This document shows, in pieces, positions 55,487 through 64,000 of a DNA stretch of 64,000 bases. Numbering within the stretch: the stretch's first letter is position 1; each line of letters begins with the position of its first letter. Source of the DNA: Flavobacterium pectinovorum. GTDB taxonomy: Bacteria > Bacteroidota > Bacteroidia > Flavobacteriales > Flavobacteriaceae. The position numbers and the translations under genes were made by a program. The stretch spans positions 336,376 to 400,375 of the forward strand of contig NZ_RCZH01000001.1 of assembly GCF_006438875.1 (NCBI RefSeq). The letters are read 5' to 3'. The notes beneath the pieces were generated by a model. The model worked only from the letters and a program-made list of their open reading frames with translations. It was not told the DNA's origin and made no database searches.

Positions 55487-57739
55487 TTATAATTTCAAGT
55501 GCTTTTTAACGTATTCAGCAGTATAAGATTTTTTACTTTTCAGAAGTTCTTCGACTGTTCCTTCAAAAATAATATTTCCACCATATTTTCCTGCCCCGGG
55601 TCCAATGTCGATAATCCAATCTGCCTGAGCAATAACATCAAGATTATGTTCAACTATAATTAAGGTATTATTTTTTTGTAGTAATTTGTTGCAAAACAAA
55701 AGCAGCTTTTGTGTGTCACTTGGATGCAATCCGGTAGTGGGTTCATCTAAAATGAGAACTTTATTGGCATTATTTAGCTCTTTAGTTAATTTTAACCGTT
55801 GCCTTTCGCCACCGGAAAAGCTGCTCAATCGTTGTCCTAAGGTTAAATAATCTAAGCCAAGTTCGATTAAAACATTGAAATTTTCAGTGAATATTTTATC
55901 ATTAAAAAAGGGATAAGCTTCTGTAATAGTCATATTCATTACCTCTACAATATTTTTTTTGTTATACGTATATTGCAGCACTTTGGGATCAAATCCAGAG
56001 CCATTGCATACTTCGCAAATTTGCTCTATATCATCCATAAAAGCCAAATCAATTCTCTCAATTCCAGATCCTTTACAGTTTTTGCAGCCACCTTCACTAT
56101 TACTGCTAAATAATTTATCAGAAACGTTATTGGCTTTTGCAAACAATTTTCTTACGGTATCAGACAGACTAAGATAAGTCAGTAAATTTGATCTGAAACT
56201 TGCTGTAAATAAAGATTGGTCAATTACAGTTACATTTTTATACCAATCAGGAAGCACTTTACCAATTAGTGTACTTTTTCCTGAACCTGCAATTCCTGTT
56301 ACGACTGTCATTATATGTTTCGGAATTTTAACACTAACATTATTAAGATTATGCATAACAGCATTCTTAATTTCCAAATATCCTTCGGCAATTTGCGGTG
56401 CATTGTTCATAACAGGTATCTTGGCAAAATACAATCCTGTTTTTCCTTCTGACTTTTTGAGATCCTTAAATGTGCCTTCAAAAATAATTTCTCCGCCATT
56501 TTTCCCTGATCCTGGTCCCATATCAACTACCCAATCTGCAATCTTAATTAAATCAGGGTCATGTTCAACTATTAAAACTGTGTTTCCTTTATCCTTTATT
56601 TGTTGAATGATCGAAGAAATATTTTGCAAATCTCTTGGATGAAGTCCAATACTTGGCTCATCAAACACATAAAGTAAATCGACCAAACTGTTGCCCAGGT
56701 TTCTAACCATTTTTATCCGTTGTGATTCTCCTCCCGATAGCGTATCTGTTCGCCGGTCTAAGGTTAAATATTGCAATCCAATGTTTATGATGTTTTCTAA
56801 TTTTTTTGTAAGTTCATTTAATATTACTTCATAAGATTTAGTTTTTATTTGGCGAATAAAATCAAGAAGTTCATCAACAGAAAGTGCTGTGCATTCAGCA
56901 ATGTTTTTATCATTTATCTTGCAGGACAGGATTTTATCATTTAATCTTTTTCCATTACACACCGGACATTCCTTGGTTCTGATGATCTCCTGAAGGTCTT
57001 TTTTTCTTGTTAGGTTTTCTTTTGAATCCTTTTTTAAAAAGGCTTTTTCAATTCTGGGAACCAGACCTTCATAGCTCACCGTTTTTCCCCATTCCCTGCT
57101 TGGTTTTTTAGGTTTGTGTTCTGTTGCATAAAGTAATGTTTCCCATTCGGGAGTAGTGTAATCTTTCAGTTTTTTATCATTATCAAAATATCCGGATAAC
57201 GTGTATCTTGTTAAGCGCCAACCACCAGGCTGAAAGGTTGGGAATTTTATAGCGCCTTCATTTAATGATTTATTTTTATCGATCAGCACATTAATATTGA
57301 CACTTTGTATAAAGCCTAAACCTTCGCAATTTGCACACATTCCCTGTGGATTATTGAATGAAAAAACATTCGAATATCCAACAAATGGTTCACCAATGCG
57401 TGAAAAAAGAAGTCGTAATGATGCATATATATCCGTCGCTGTACCAACTGTAGATCGTGCATTTCCGCCCAATCTTTTTTGGTTGATAATAATTGGAACA
57501 TTCAGATTTTCTATTTTATCGACATCAGGAATTCCAAAATGCTGTAATCTATTGCGTAGAAAACTATTTTGTGTTTCATTAATCTGTCGTTGAGCTTCGG
57601 CTCCTATGGTTTCAAAAACAAGGGAAGATTTTCCTGAACCCGAAACTCCTGTAAAGACAGTAATTTTATGTTTGGGAATATTTAAGGATATATTCTTAAG
57701 ATTATTTTGTCGCGCATTTGTTATTACAATACTTTTCAT
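55487..57739 (-). CDS. Short UvrA-like ABC protein (UvrA2/drug-resistance type)
   Basis: The 750-residue product has two ABC ATPase halves of the UvrA type: Walker A GVSGSGKSSL and GIAGSGKSTL, signatures LSGGESQRIK and FSGGERQRLK, and Walker B VFDEPSIGLHP and ILDEPTTGLHP. Zinc-module cysteine pairs are present (CANCEGLG, CPVCNGKRLN, CKNCKGSG, CEVCNGSGF). It is about 190 residues shorter than housekeeping UvrA and lacks much of the UvrB-binding insertion, as in UvrA2-like proteins linked to resistance against DNA-intercalating drugs. The divergent MarR gene supports a drug-response role. Confidence 0.9.
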   Translation of the reverse strand: MKSIVITNARQNNLKNISLNIPKHKITVFTGVSGSGKSSLVFETIGAEAQRQINETQNSFLRNRLQHFGIPDVDKIENLNVPIIINQKRLGGNARSTVGTATDIYASLRLLFSRIGEPFVGYSNVFSFNNPQGMCANCEGLGFIQSVNINVLIDKNKSLNEGAIKFPTFQPGGWRLTRYTLSGYFDNDKKLKDYTTPEWETLLYATEHKPKKPSREWGKTVSYEGLVPRIEKAFLKKDSKENLTRKKDLQEIIRTKECPVCNGKRLNDKILSCKINDKNIAECTALSVDELLDFIRQIKTKSYEVILNELTKKLENIINIGLQYLTLDRRTDTLSGGESQRIKMVRNLGNSLVDLLYVFDEPSIGLHPRDLQNISSIIQQIKDKGNTVLIVEHDPDLIKIADWVVDMGPGSGKNGGEIIFEGTFKDLKKSEGKTGLYFAKIPVMNNAPQIAEGYLEIKNAVMHNLNNVSVKIPKHIMTVVTGIAGSGKSTLIGKVLPDWYKNVTVIDQSLFTASFRSNLLTYLSLSDTVRKLFAKANNVSDKLFSSNSEGGCKNCKGSGIERIDLAFMDDIEQICEVCNGSGFDPKVLQYTYNKKNIVEVMNMTITEAYPFFNDKIFTENFNVLIELGLDYLTLGQRLSSFSGGERQRLKLTKELNNANKVLILDEPTTGLHPSDTQKLLLFCNKLLQKNNTLIIVEHNLDVIAQADWIIDIGPGAGKYGGNIIFEGTVEELLKSKKSYTAEYVKKHLKL

Positions 57740-57753
57740 AAATAACTTTAGTT

Positions 57754-57782
57754 TAACTTTGAAAAATGATTAACTAAGTTAA
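57754..57782 (+). promoter_or_regulatory. Promoter and candidate MarR operator between uvrA-like and marR genes
   Basis: TAACTTTG at 57754-57761 matches the -7 consensus for the rightward MarR gene. TTAACTAAGTTAA at 57770-57782 is a perfect palindrome around a central A, positioned over the expected transcription start. AACTTTAGTTTAA just left of it is a degenerate second copy. The 56-base gap would let one bound MarR dimer block both divergent promoters. Confidence 0.5.
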
Positions 57783-57795
57783 GTATTAATTTATT

Positions 57796-58215
57796 ATGAA
57801 TAAAACTGAAAAAGATTTTTTTAACGTTTTTACAGATTTCCAATGCTTTATTCTGGCAAATATGAACAAAGGAAATAGCAGTGGAATAACGGCTTCACAT
57901 TATAATATTATTGATTTTATTTACAGAAAAAAAGATATTACAGGCAAGGATCTTGCCATAGCCTTTAATGTTAGCCAGGCGGCAATTTCTAAACAATTGA
58001 AATTTATAATTAAAAATGGTCTGGCAAAACAAAGTCAAAATCCAATGGATCGTCGCTCTTTTAAATTATTAATAACTGAAAAAGGCAAATTCATCATAGA
58101 TAATTCCGAAAATTTTCGTGCTAATATTACCAAACAATTTTCGTCTCAACTCAATACCGACGAATTTGAAACCTTTACTAATTTGCTGAAAAAAGTTTTA
58201 AAAAACTTAAAGTAG
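57796..58215 (+). CDS. MarR family transcriptional regulator
   Basis: The 139-residue product is a full MarR-type winged helix protein. It has a dimerisation helix, the recognition helix region DLAIAFNVSQAAISKQLKFI, and the wing GLAKQSQNPMDRRSFKLLIT with the conserved DRR motif. It probably represses itself and the divergent UvrA-like gene and responds to a toxic ligand. Confidence 0.92.
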   Translation: MNKTEKDFFNVFTDFQCFILANMNKGNSSGITASHYNIIDFIYRKKDITGKDLAIAFNVSQAAISKQLKFIIKNGLAKQSQNPMDRRSFKLLITEKGKFIIDNSENFRANITKQFSSQLNTDEFETFTNLLKKVLKNLK

Positions 58216-58338
58216 GCATTCTTTACAGGATAGAACTGATCCTTGCGAACTTCGAACTGATTATGATATTACCCGCAAGCTTGCAGAACATAAAATTTGG
58301 GTGTTTCGCCCTATAATAGATTTGATGGAAAAACATTT

Positions 58339-58470
58339 ATGTCATTCAAAGACTTTCCGCCAAGACAAAAAACAATGACTGGAGATTTTACCAAAATGAT
58401 CGAAGGAAGGATGCTTCAATTGCATTCAGGGAATTGTGAGGAGAATGTAGTTGAGGAAAGCTTTTTTTGA
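58339..58470 (+). pseudogene. Short open-frame remnant downstream of marR
   Basis: A 43-residue frame (MSFKDFPPRQKTM, ending GNCEENVVEESFF) follows another open stretch without start at about 58230-58380 (RTDPCELRTDYDITRK, KIWVFRPIIDLMEKH) in a different phase. Both look protein-like but no complete gene can be built. I read them as decayed coding sequence of unknown family; they could also be chance. Confidence 0.25.
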
Positions 58471-58626
58471 TTGTGTCAAAAATAATAATGTTCACTTATC
58501 CAATAAATAAAATGATTCTCTAAATCTATCTCCTGGGAATTGTGTAACATCTATATTTTAAATTTATATATTTTTTTAAAATATGCCGAAAAGAATAAAC
58601 TAACAATTTGATTAGTATATTGTAGC

Positions 58627-58660
58627 TATTTGGTTTCATTTTATAAAATGAAACCAAATA
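58627..58660. repeat. Perfect 34-bp palindrome
   Basis: TATTTGGTTTCATTTTA is followed directly by its exact reverse complement, with no spacer. It lies in a gene-free AT-rich stretch, 445 bases after the MarR stop. TTGTGGTTTTTTC follows, so a terminator role is possible, but a palindrome this long and perfect may also be a dimer-binding or cruciform site. Confidence 0.8.
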
Positions 58661-58798
58661 TTGTGGTTTTTTCTGTAAATATATTCTTTATATTTTGACA
58701 TTTGTAATATTATACTGTAAAAATGTTGAAAAAACAGTATCCATGACTTTTGATTTATTGTTAAAAAAAAAATTGAGGTTTCAAATTTTTAATTTAAA

Positions 58799-58998
58799 AT
58801 GAAAAGCATGAAGATTTCTCTTTTATAATTCTAAGCCTAATTGGAGGGTAACTATTATTTGCCCAAACTGAACCTGCAACTGAGATTACTCGCCAGACAA
58901 CTGAAAAAGTAGTGCAAACACTTCCTTTTTCTAATAAGGATGATTATGCCGATGCATCGAAAGGTTGTATCGCCAAAATTCCGAACCTTCAAATTATG
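58799..58998 (+). pseudogene. N-terminal remnant of an alkyl sulfatase-like gene
   Basis: MKSMKISLL at 58799 begins a signal-peptide-like stretch that is interrupted by stops. In another phase, from about 58849, the sequence reads LLFAQTEPATEITRQTTEKV, then LPFSNKDDYADASKGCIAKI and PNLQIM. LPF...DDYADASKG.IA matches the conserved N-terminus of MBL-fold alkyl/aryl sulfatases (SdsA1/BDS1-like). After 58998 the similarity ends, so the metallo-beta-lactamase domain is missing. It is a truncated, frameshifted relic. A minus-strand open frame over it is spurious. Confidence 0.6.
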
Positions 58999-59192
58999 TT
59001 CCTTGTTGTACTCCTTAATCTTAAAAAAAAAATCCTGATAATTCGATTGCATTTGAAATTTATTTAAGGTGACAGGTTGTTTTTATTAAGTACTACTGCT
59101 TGATTTAAGGGGTAGTCAAATTAGAGATTCCATTTCTCAATATCACTATCCAAATAATTCACTGATTTTTTTAATACGTAAAATTTAATGCT

Positions 59193-62027
59193 ATGAAACT
59201 AAAATTATCTATGTTATTCGTTTTTTTTGTTGCTTTCTCGTGGTCGCAGAGCACCACGACATTTACTGGCAATGGCACGTTTGTGGTCCCTGCCGGTATT
59301 ACCAGTATTAGCGTTCAGGCTTGGGGCGGTGGTGGCTCGGGTGGTGGCGCAAGTGGTGCAGGATTATTGTTTGGGCGAGGCGCAGCCGGCGGTGGAGGAG
59401 GTGCTTATGCAAGTAAAGTATTAACAGTTACTCCGGGAGAAACCCTGAATGTAATCGTTGCAGGTACTACATCCGGAACTACCGCTAATGGAAGTGCAGG
59501 AAGCAGTTCTACTATTGCAGGTTATCAGTCTTCAATATTAGCAGCCGGAGGGTCCGGAGGAGCTGCAAATGATGCAGGCGGTAACCCGGTTGGCGGAATT
59601 GGCGGTACTGTTGCAGCCTCAGCAGGAACTACAAAAATTGCAGGTGCTAACGGAGGTAATGGTTGTTCATGGTCGCTATTATCACTTCTCCTTTCATCAG
59701 GCGCAGGAGGTTCAGGAGCAAATTCAGGAGGGGCCGGAGGCGCAGCAGTTGCCAGCTTACTTTTGGGTACAGCACCCGGAAACCCGGGCGCAGCTCCAGG
59801 AGGTGCGGGCAGTGGTGCAATAAATTCGGCATTGGGCACTGCTCAGGTTGGAGGTGCGGGAGGTGCTGGAAAGGTAATTATTTCATACACTTGTCCAACT
59901 TTTACTTTATCAAGTATATCGTCATTAAATATTTGTTCTTCGAGCGGTTCAACGTCTCCTGTAACGGTAACTTCACCGGCATTACCTGTTGGTAATTATA
60001 TTGTAACTTATGACAGAACCAGTCCAAGTGCTACGGGTTTAACCGCAAATTTGAGTGTTACTACTTATGGAACAGGAACTTTTACTGCTACGGGTTTAAC
60101 TACCGTAGGACCAAGTACTATAACTATTACTAAAATTACTGCTGGTACATGTGTTTCTAATATCACAGCTATTAATAGCACCAACATTTTTATAGCACCC
60201 GCAACTGTGGGAGGAACTGTGAGCGGTGGTACAACAATTAATTACGGAAGCACAAGTGGGTTACTAACACTATCGGGACATACGGGATTTGTTGTTAAGT
60301 GGCAATCTGCAATAAGTCCGTTTACTAACTGGACAGACATAGCCAATACAGCTACTACCTATACATCTGGACCACTGACAGCTACAACTCAATTTAGAGC
60401 GGTTGTTCAGAGTGCTAGTACTTGTGGTGTTGAAAATTCTACACCAACAACAGTAACTGTAACTCCTTTACCAACTATAGCGTTAGCAACCACAGCAGTG
60501 AGTCTTTGTTTAAGACCTAGCCAAATCAATACGGCACATTCGACTGCATTATCTTATACGGCAACAACCGGATCTCCTGTGTCGTACAGTATTGTTTGGA
60601 ATCCGACTCCAACAAATAGTCTTGTAGCGGTTACAGATGCACCATTACCAGCGAGTCCAATTAGTATTGCTATTCCGGCCGGAACAGCATTTGGAACTTA
60701 CACGGGAACATTAACTGTAAAAAACGCAGGCGGCGGAGTGAGCAGTCCGGGTTCTGTTTTTACGGTAACTATAGGGGAAACGCCATCAATTGTTCAACCT
60801 TTTAATTCACAGGTTAATGCTGTTTATACCAGTACAAGTGCGCAATCCACACTTATAAGATATTCGTCTACGACAGGTAGTCCTACAAGCTTTTATATTG
60901 ATTGGGATGCAACAGCAAATGCTGCGTCATTGGCAGATCAGAGCAGTACACCATTTGCATTTACATCAACTCCAGGTGCAAATACTTTTCCAATTCAGAT
61001 ATCTGCAAATGCTCAGGCAGGTGTGTTTAATGGTACGATGTATCTTGTAAATAATTTGTGTACCTATTCATTTGCAATATCAGTAAAAATCAGCCCATTA
61101 CCAACAATCACCTTATCAGCAACAGCAGAAAATATTTGTGTTCCAAGTGGTTTTTTTTCAGGAGAACTTTCCAGCTCAATATCTTATACAGCGACAACCG
61201 GATCTCCGGAAACCTATAGTATTGTTTGGAATTCCACACCAACACCAGATGGTCTTATAGCAGTTACAGATGCGCCATTACCAGCCAGTCCTATAATTAT
61301 TGATGTAAATACCTCAGAATTATCCTTAGGAACTTATACTGGTACATTGACGGTAAAAAATGCTGATGGAGTTAGTAGCGTTGGTTCGGTTTTTACTCTG
61401 GTTGTTGGGCAGAAACCATCAATTGTTCAGCCTTTTAGTTCACAAGTTGATCCGGTTTATACAAGTACGAGCGCTCAAACTACACCAATACGATATGTGT
61501 CTACTACCGGTAGCCCTACCAGTTTTTATATTGATTGGGATGCCACAGCAAATGCTGCTTCGTTAGCAGATCAGGGTAGTACTGCATACGCATTTTCGTC
61601 AACAAGTGGCTCAAATACATTTCCAATTGATATATCAGCTAATGCTCAGGCGGGACTATTTAATGGTACTATGTACCTTGCGAATGAGTTCTGTACGTAT
61701 TCATTTCCAATATCGGTAAAAATTAGCCCATCGCCTGCAAGAGTGCAGCAGTCGGCAACGAATCAAAATGTTGTCCTTGCTGATAATGCGACAAATAAAA
61801 CGGATAACATTTCAATAATTGCAGTAAACAGAGCTATTAATGTTGATAGCTTCGACCAAAAGATGTCAAAGGTTTATGTTTATGATCTATCAGGTAATCT
61901 GGTTTACAGAAAAGATTCGGTAGGAAATTCTAAACTGACTATCGATAATTTAAAATCAAATCAGATTTTAGTGGTTAAGGTTGTTTTAGATAATAATCAC
62001 ACCCAAACCAAAAAAGTGCTCTATTAA
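59193..62027 (+). CDS. Glycine-rich, internally duplicated surface protein with T9SS sorting domain
   Basis: The 944-residue product has a signal peptide (MKLKLSMLFVFFVAFSWSQ). A glycine-rich domain occupies about 20-230 (ISVQAWGGGGSGGGASG, GAGGAGKVIISYTC). Ig-like beta domains follow, including a duplicated block of about 205 residues. The C-terminal 80 residues resemble a T9SS sorting domain (VYVYDLSGNLVYRKDS, VVKVVLDNNHTQTKKVLY). Such proteins are typical cell-surface or secreted adhesins in Flavobacteriia. No enzymatic motif is seen. Transcription ends at a hairpin just after the stop. Confidence 0.85.
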   Translation: MKLKLSMLFVFFVAFSWSQSTTTFTGNGTFVVPAGITSISVQAWGGGGSGGGASGAGLLFGRGAAGGGGGAYASKVLTVTPGETLNVIVAGTTSGTTANGSAGSSSTIAGYQSSILAAGGSGGAANDAGGNPVGGIGGTVAASAGTTKIAGANGGNGCSWSLLSLLLSSGAGGSGANSGGAGGAAVASLLLGTAPGNPGAAPGGAGSGAINSALGTAQVGGAGGAGKVIISYTCPTFTLSSISSLNICSSSGSTSPVTVTSPALPVGNYIVTYDRTSPSATGLTANLSVTTYGTGTFTATGLTTVGPSTITITKITAGTCVSNITAINSTNIFIAPATVGGTVSGGTTINYGSTSGLLTLSGHTGFVVKWQSAISPFTNWTDIANTATTYTSGPLTATTQFRAVVQSASTCGVENSTPTTVTVTPLPTIALATTAVSLCLRPSQINTAHSTALSYTATTGSPVSYSIVWNPTPTNSLVAVTDAPLPASPISIAIPAGTAFGTYTGTLTVKNAGGGVSSPGSVFTVTIGETPSIVQPFNSQVNAVYTSTSAQSTLIRYSSTTGSPTSFYIDWDATANAASLADQSSTPFAFTSTPGANTFPIQISANAQAGVFNGTMYLVNNLCTYSFAISVKISPLPTITLSATAENICVPSGFFSGELSSSISYTATTGSPETYSIVWNSTPTPDGLIAVTDAPLPASPIIIDVNTSELSLGTYTGTLTVKNADGVSSVGSVFTLVVGQKPSIVQPFSSQVDPVYTSTSAQTTPIRYVSTTGSPTSFYIDWDATANAASLADQGSTAYAFSSTSGSNTFPIDISANAQAGLFNGTMYLANEFCTYSFPISVKISPSPARVQQSATNQNVVLADNATNKTDNISIIAVNRAINVDSFDQKMSKVYVYDLSGNLVYRKDSVGNSKLTIDNLKSNQILVVKVVLDNNHTQTKKVLY
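60475..61735 (+). repeat. Tandem duplication of a roughly 620-bp coding unit
   Basis: Two consecutive units within the glycine-rich protein share long near-identical stretches: DAPLPASPI, GTYTGTLTVKNA, SPTSFYIDWDATANAASLAD, ISANAQAG. The boundary lies at about 61095. Each unit itself contains two TTGSP...W half-modules, so four related beta modules are present. Synonymous differences show the duplication is not very recent. Confidence 0.85.
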
Positions 62028-62050
62028 TTCCAAATCCAGATTAAAATTTA

Positions 62051-62084
62051 AAAACATTTGTCGAAAGGCAAATGTTTTTTTATT
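62051..62084 (+). terminator. Intrinsic terminator of the glycine-rich protein gene
   Basis: AAACATTTG (62052-62060) pairs with CAAATGTTT (62069-62077) around TCGAAAGG and is followed by a T-run. It begins 24 bases after the stop codon. Confidence 0.88.
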
Positions 62085-62520
62085 TAATCTAAATTGACAG
62101 GCAACAATTGCTCCTGCAAAATACTGCATACAATGCAGTTGTGTGAAGTTCAGGGAATACAGCTATAGTAACAGTTAATTTTTTTGTGGAAATAACTTCT
62201 TATTTTCGTTGCCGCACTAAACGACCATAAACCAACTGTGAATAAGAATTCACAAATTAGAATTGCCCGCAATCAGGATATAATATTAGGATGTAATTAA
62301 ATTAAAAGATTATAATTTGACAAAGGACAGATAACTCAGCAAGGTAATAAACACGATTTATTTATGAAACCCGCCAAATACTTATGTATAAAACGGGTGT
62401 CATAATAAACATAATCTTTCCAAAATTCGCAGGTGTGACCCGCAGATCACAATGAGGCAGTTAAGCAAAAGTTTTCTTTATTGTACTAATGATGGTACTG
62501 CCAAAATTAAGGCGATTAGA
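62085..62520. other. Gene-free region between convergent surface-protein genes
   Basis: No open frame, hairpin or repeat of note is seen in these 436 bases. Part of it (62130-62480) is less AT-rich and may be decayed coding sequence. Confidence 0.4.
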
Positions 62521-64000
62521 CTATTTTATAGTTATTGCAATATTGGGAACTACAAGAGTACCAGTAGCTCCGGAGTTGCGTTGCAATGCTACTTCTATAT
62601 AATCGTTAGTGGTTAATTCTGCTGTTGCATGCAAAGGAAGAACTATAATATCATTAACAGCAGCTCCTCTTCCATAAATTTTGTATTGTGTTATGGGAAC
62701 GCCATTTTTAGTGATATAAGCTATAAATACTCCTGTGCCAGGAACCTGAAATGAAATTGAACCCGTTATTTGAAAGATTCTTTTCTTTTTTCCAACGTAT
62801 TTTAATCTATTGTAGCCGGCTGTGCCAGTTTCTGTCGCAAATCTGAATAAATTTGAATATACTGTTGTAGGAGCTGTACCAGTGCTCACTCCAACTTTGA
62901 CAATATCACTTGGAGTTGCATTGTTTAACGTTACTCCAAGACCGGTATTAACAGCATAATCCATTGAAAAATCCCCAACAGCATTTGCATCTGTTTCAGT
63001 TGGTATACCTGCAGCCCTAACGGTCCAGCTGGTATTAAAATTATAACCTGTGAATGTAGTTGCTGATGGAGTTGCATATGGTTTAACATAATTAGCCGGA
63101 GTGGGACCAGTAAAAACAACAGATTCTAAAACAGCATCTCCCGTTATATTAAGTCCTGCTGTAGAAACATCCAAACCATATGCTCCGGTATTAACATTAG
63201 AGAATCCTCCTTGTTTTTCGATCAGAGTGAATGTTCCGGTGAATTTTTCGTAAGTTCCACTATTATTGCTGAACCACGCCTGGTTACTTAACAATAACTG
63301 ACCGATATTAGAATAAGTGATACCATTTGTATTTCCTGAAAAATTGACTATACTCATAAAAACTAACCCATAACCTGCTATCGTACCTACACTGGCAGAA
63401 TTGGCAATGACACAATCCCTAAGCAAAAAAGTAGACGTTGAAGCTGCAGAACTCAGATTAAAAACGGTAGCACCAGGCGCCGTAATAGTAAGATTCCTAA
63501 CACTGCCGCCTGTGGTTCCGTCAAAAAGAAATCCGGATGATTTAACAATAATATCCTCATTAGCGTCCTGACCAACCAAATAGGCATTATTCAGATCAAT
63601 TGGAAAATTAAATACCACCTGTCCATTAATTTCATATAAAGTATTAGAACTCAAAACATATTTACTGCCACCACCAGCGGCTAATTCAGTAGCCAATACA
63701 GTCGCTAAATTGTCAATAGATCTGATGCGTTTAAAATTTAATCGCGGAACTGCACCACCTATAGGTATCCACGATGATGTTGTGGATACATAGCTGTATA
63801 ACAATTTTAAATCTGTATCATATACAATCAATCCGTCAGCAGGTGTAGCAATTGCATTTCTTTGTAAAGTCGTCATACGAGGCGGAAGCAAACCTTGGGT
63901 TGTAGAAGTTATATCTAAAACAGAACTTGCATTTGGCGTTACCGTTCCAATTCCTATTTGGGCATTTCCAAAAAATGACGAAAAGAAAAGAAACAGGATT
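62521..64000 (-). CDS. Surface/tail-fibre-like protein, N-terminus beyond window edge
   Basis: The frame is open from position 64000 to the stop at 62521, so the apparent start near 63891 is internal. Upstream codons read a signal-peptide end (FLFFSSFFGNAQ), then IGIGTVTPNASSVLDITSTT and GLLPPRMTTLQRNAI. This is the N-terminus usual in a large Bacteroidota family of secreted surface proteins with phage-fibre-like features. The middle has beta-helix-like repeats (VRNLTITAPGATVFNL, FLLRDCVIANSASVG). The end is a jelly-roll-like domain (GVFIAYITKNGVPITQYKI, YIEVALQRNSGATG), perhaps trimeric. Function unknown. Confidence 0.8.
   Translation of the reverse strand, partial: ILFLFFSSFFGNAQIGIGTVTPNASSVLDITSTTQGLLPPRMTTLQRNAIATPADGLIVYDTDLKLLYSYVSTTSSWIPIGGAVPRLNFKRIRSIDNLATVLATELAAGGGSKYVLSSNTLYEINGQVVFNFPIDLNNAYLVGQDANEDIIVKSSGFLFDGTTGGSVRNLTITAPGATVFNLSSAASTSTFLLRDCVIANSASVGTIAGYGLVFMSIVNFSGNTNGITYSNIGQLLLSNQAWFSNNSGTYEKFTGTFTLIEKQGGFSNVNTGAYGLDVSTAGLNITGDAVLESVVFTGPTPANYVKPYATPSATTFTGYNFNTSWTVRAAGIPTETDANAVGDFSMDYAVNTGLGVTLNNATPSDIVKVGVSTGTAPTTVYSNLFRFATETGTAGYNRLKYVGKKKRIFQITGSISFQVPGTGVFIAYITKNGVPITQYKIYGRGAAVNDIIVLPLHATAELTTNDYIEVALQRNSGATGTLVVPNIAITIK

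Noticed and set aside
58855..59052. Minus-strand 65-residue frame
   Set aside because: It overlaps the plus-strand alkyl sulfatase remnant, which shows real family similarity.
59525..59839. Proline/alanine-rich minus-strand frame of 104 residues
   Set aside because: It is the antisense shadow of the glycine-rich domain on the plus strand.
63872..63891. Start codon of the last gene at 63891 (TTG) or 63876 (ATG)
   Set aside because: The frame continues upstream with a signal-peptide end and the conserved IGIGTVTPNASSVLD segment, so the true start lies beyond position 64000.

Overview
The window looks like a chromosomal segment of a Flavobacterium-type member of the Bacteroidota. It is AT-rich, has Bacteroidota-type -7 promoter elements (TAnnTTTG), carries several secreted proteins with type IX secretion (T9SS) C-terminal sorting domains, and includes a TonB-dependent receptor and many short lipoproteins. 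No rRNA, tRNA, CRISPR array, integrase or transposase gene was recognised. This identification rests on motif recognition, not on a database search.

Region 1 (1-28999, all on the minus strand) is a contractile injection system locus of the extracellular type (eCIS; Afp/PVC/MAC-like). In transcription order it encodes: a Pvc16/DUF4255 cap-type protein; an unrecognised protein; one large tail sheath; two gp19-like tube proteins; a 52-residue DUF5908 protein; a LysM tube-end protein; a VgrG-like spike; a PAAR tip; a gp25 baseplate wedge; two large baseplate proteins (Afp11- and Afp12-like); a 1150-residue PKD-containing protein in the fibre position; a CIS tape-measure protein; a nucleotidyltransferase-like protein; and a DUF6734 glycosyltransferase-like protein. 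The cargo-like end follows: a DUF4157 protein with a tryptophan-rich linker and a second HExxH motif, a lipoprotein, a second DUF4157 protein with a triplicated helical module, and a peptidoglycan-binding protein cut by the window edge. Many genes abut or overlap by 1-13 bases. Three intergenic blocks of hairpin-forming repeats (about 7.25-7.64, 20.25-20.58 and 21.08-21.50 kb) interrupt the locus. No AAA+ ATPase of the Afp15 type is seen; it may lie beyond position 1.

Region 2 (29000-34100) holds a cold-shock protein with its own promoter and terminator, a small secreted protein, a gene broken by an apparent one-base deletion, an RraB-like/TPR fusion, an LprI-like secreted protein and a YheT-type alpha/beta hydrolase, ending in an inverted-repeat element.

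Region 3 (34095-45430) is a cell-surface and secretion block: a lipoprotein, a T9SS-exported subtilase, a HEIGH metallopeptidase lipoprotein, a TonB-dependent receptor, and a very large T9SS-exported protein with an endonuclease/exonuclease/phosphatase domain. From 45.43 to 46.75 kb there is no gene but three copies of a roughly 278-bp palindrome-rich repeat.

Region 4 (46755-58215) contains a three-gene membrane/secreted operon, a 1272-residue WG-repeat protein with a downstream lipoprotein, an NTF2-like protein, a Crp/Fnr regulator, and a divergent pair of a short UvrA-like ABC protein and a MarR regulator with a candidate operator between them. Region 5 (58216-64000) starts with gene remnants, including an alkylsulfatase N-terminus, and a perfect 34-bp palindrome. 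It ends with a glycine-rich, internally duplicated T9SS protein and a partial surface protein that runs off the right edge.
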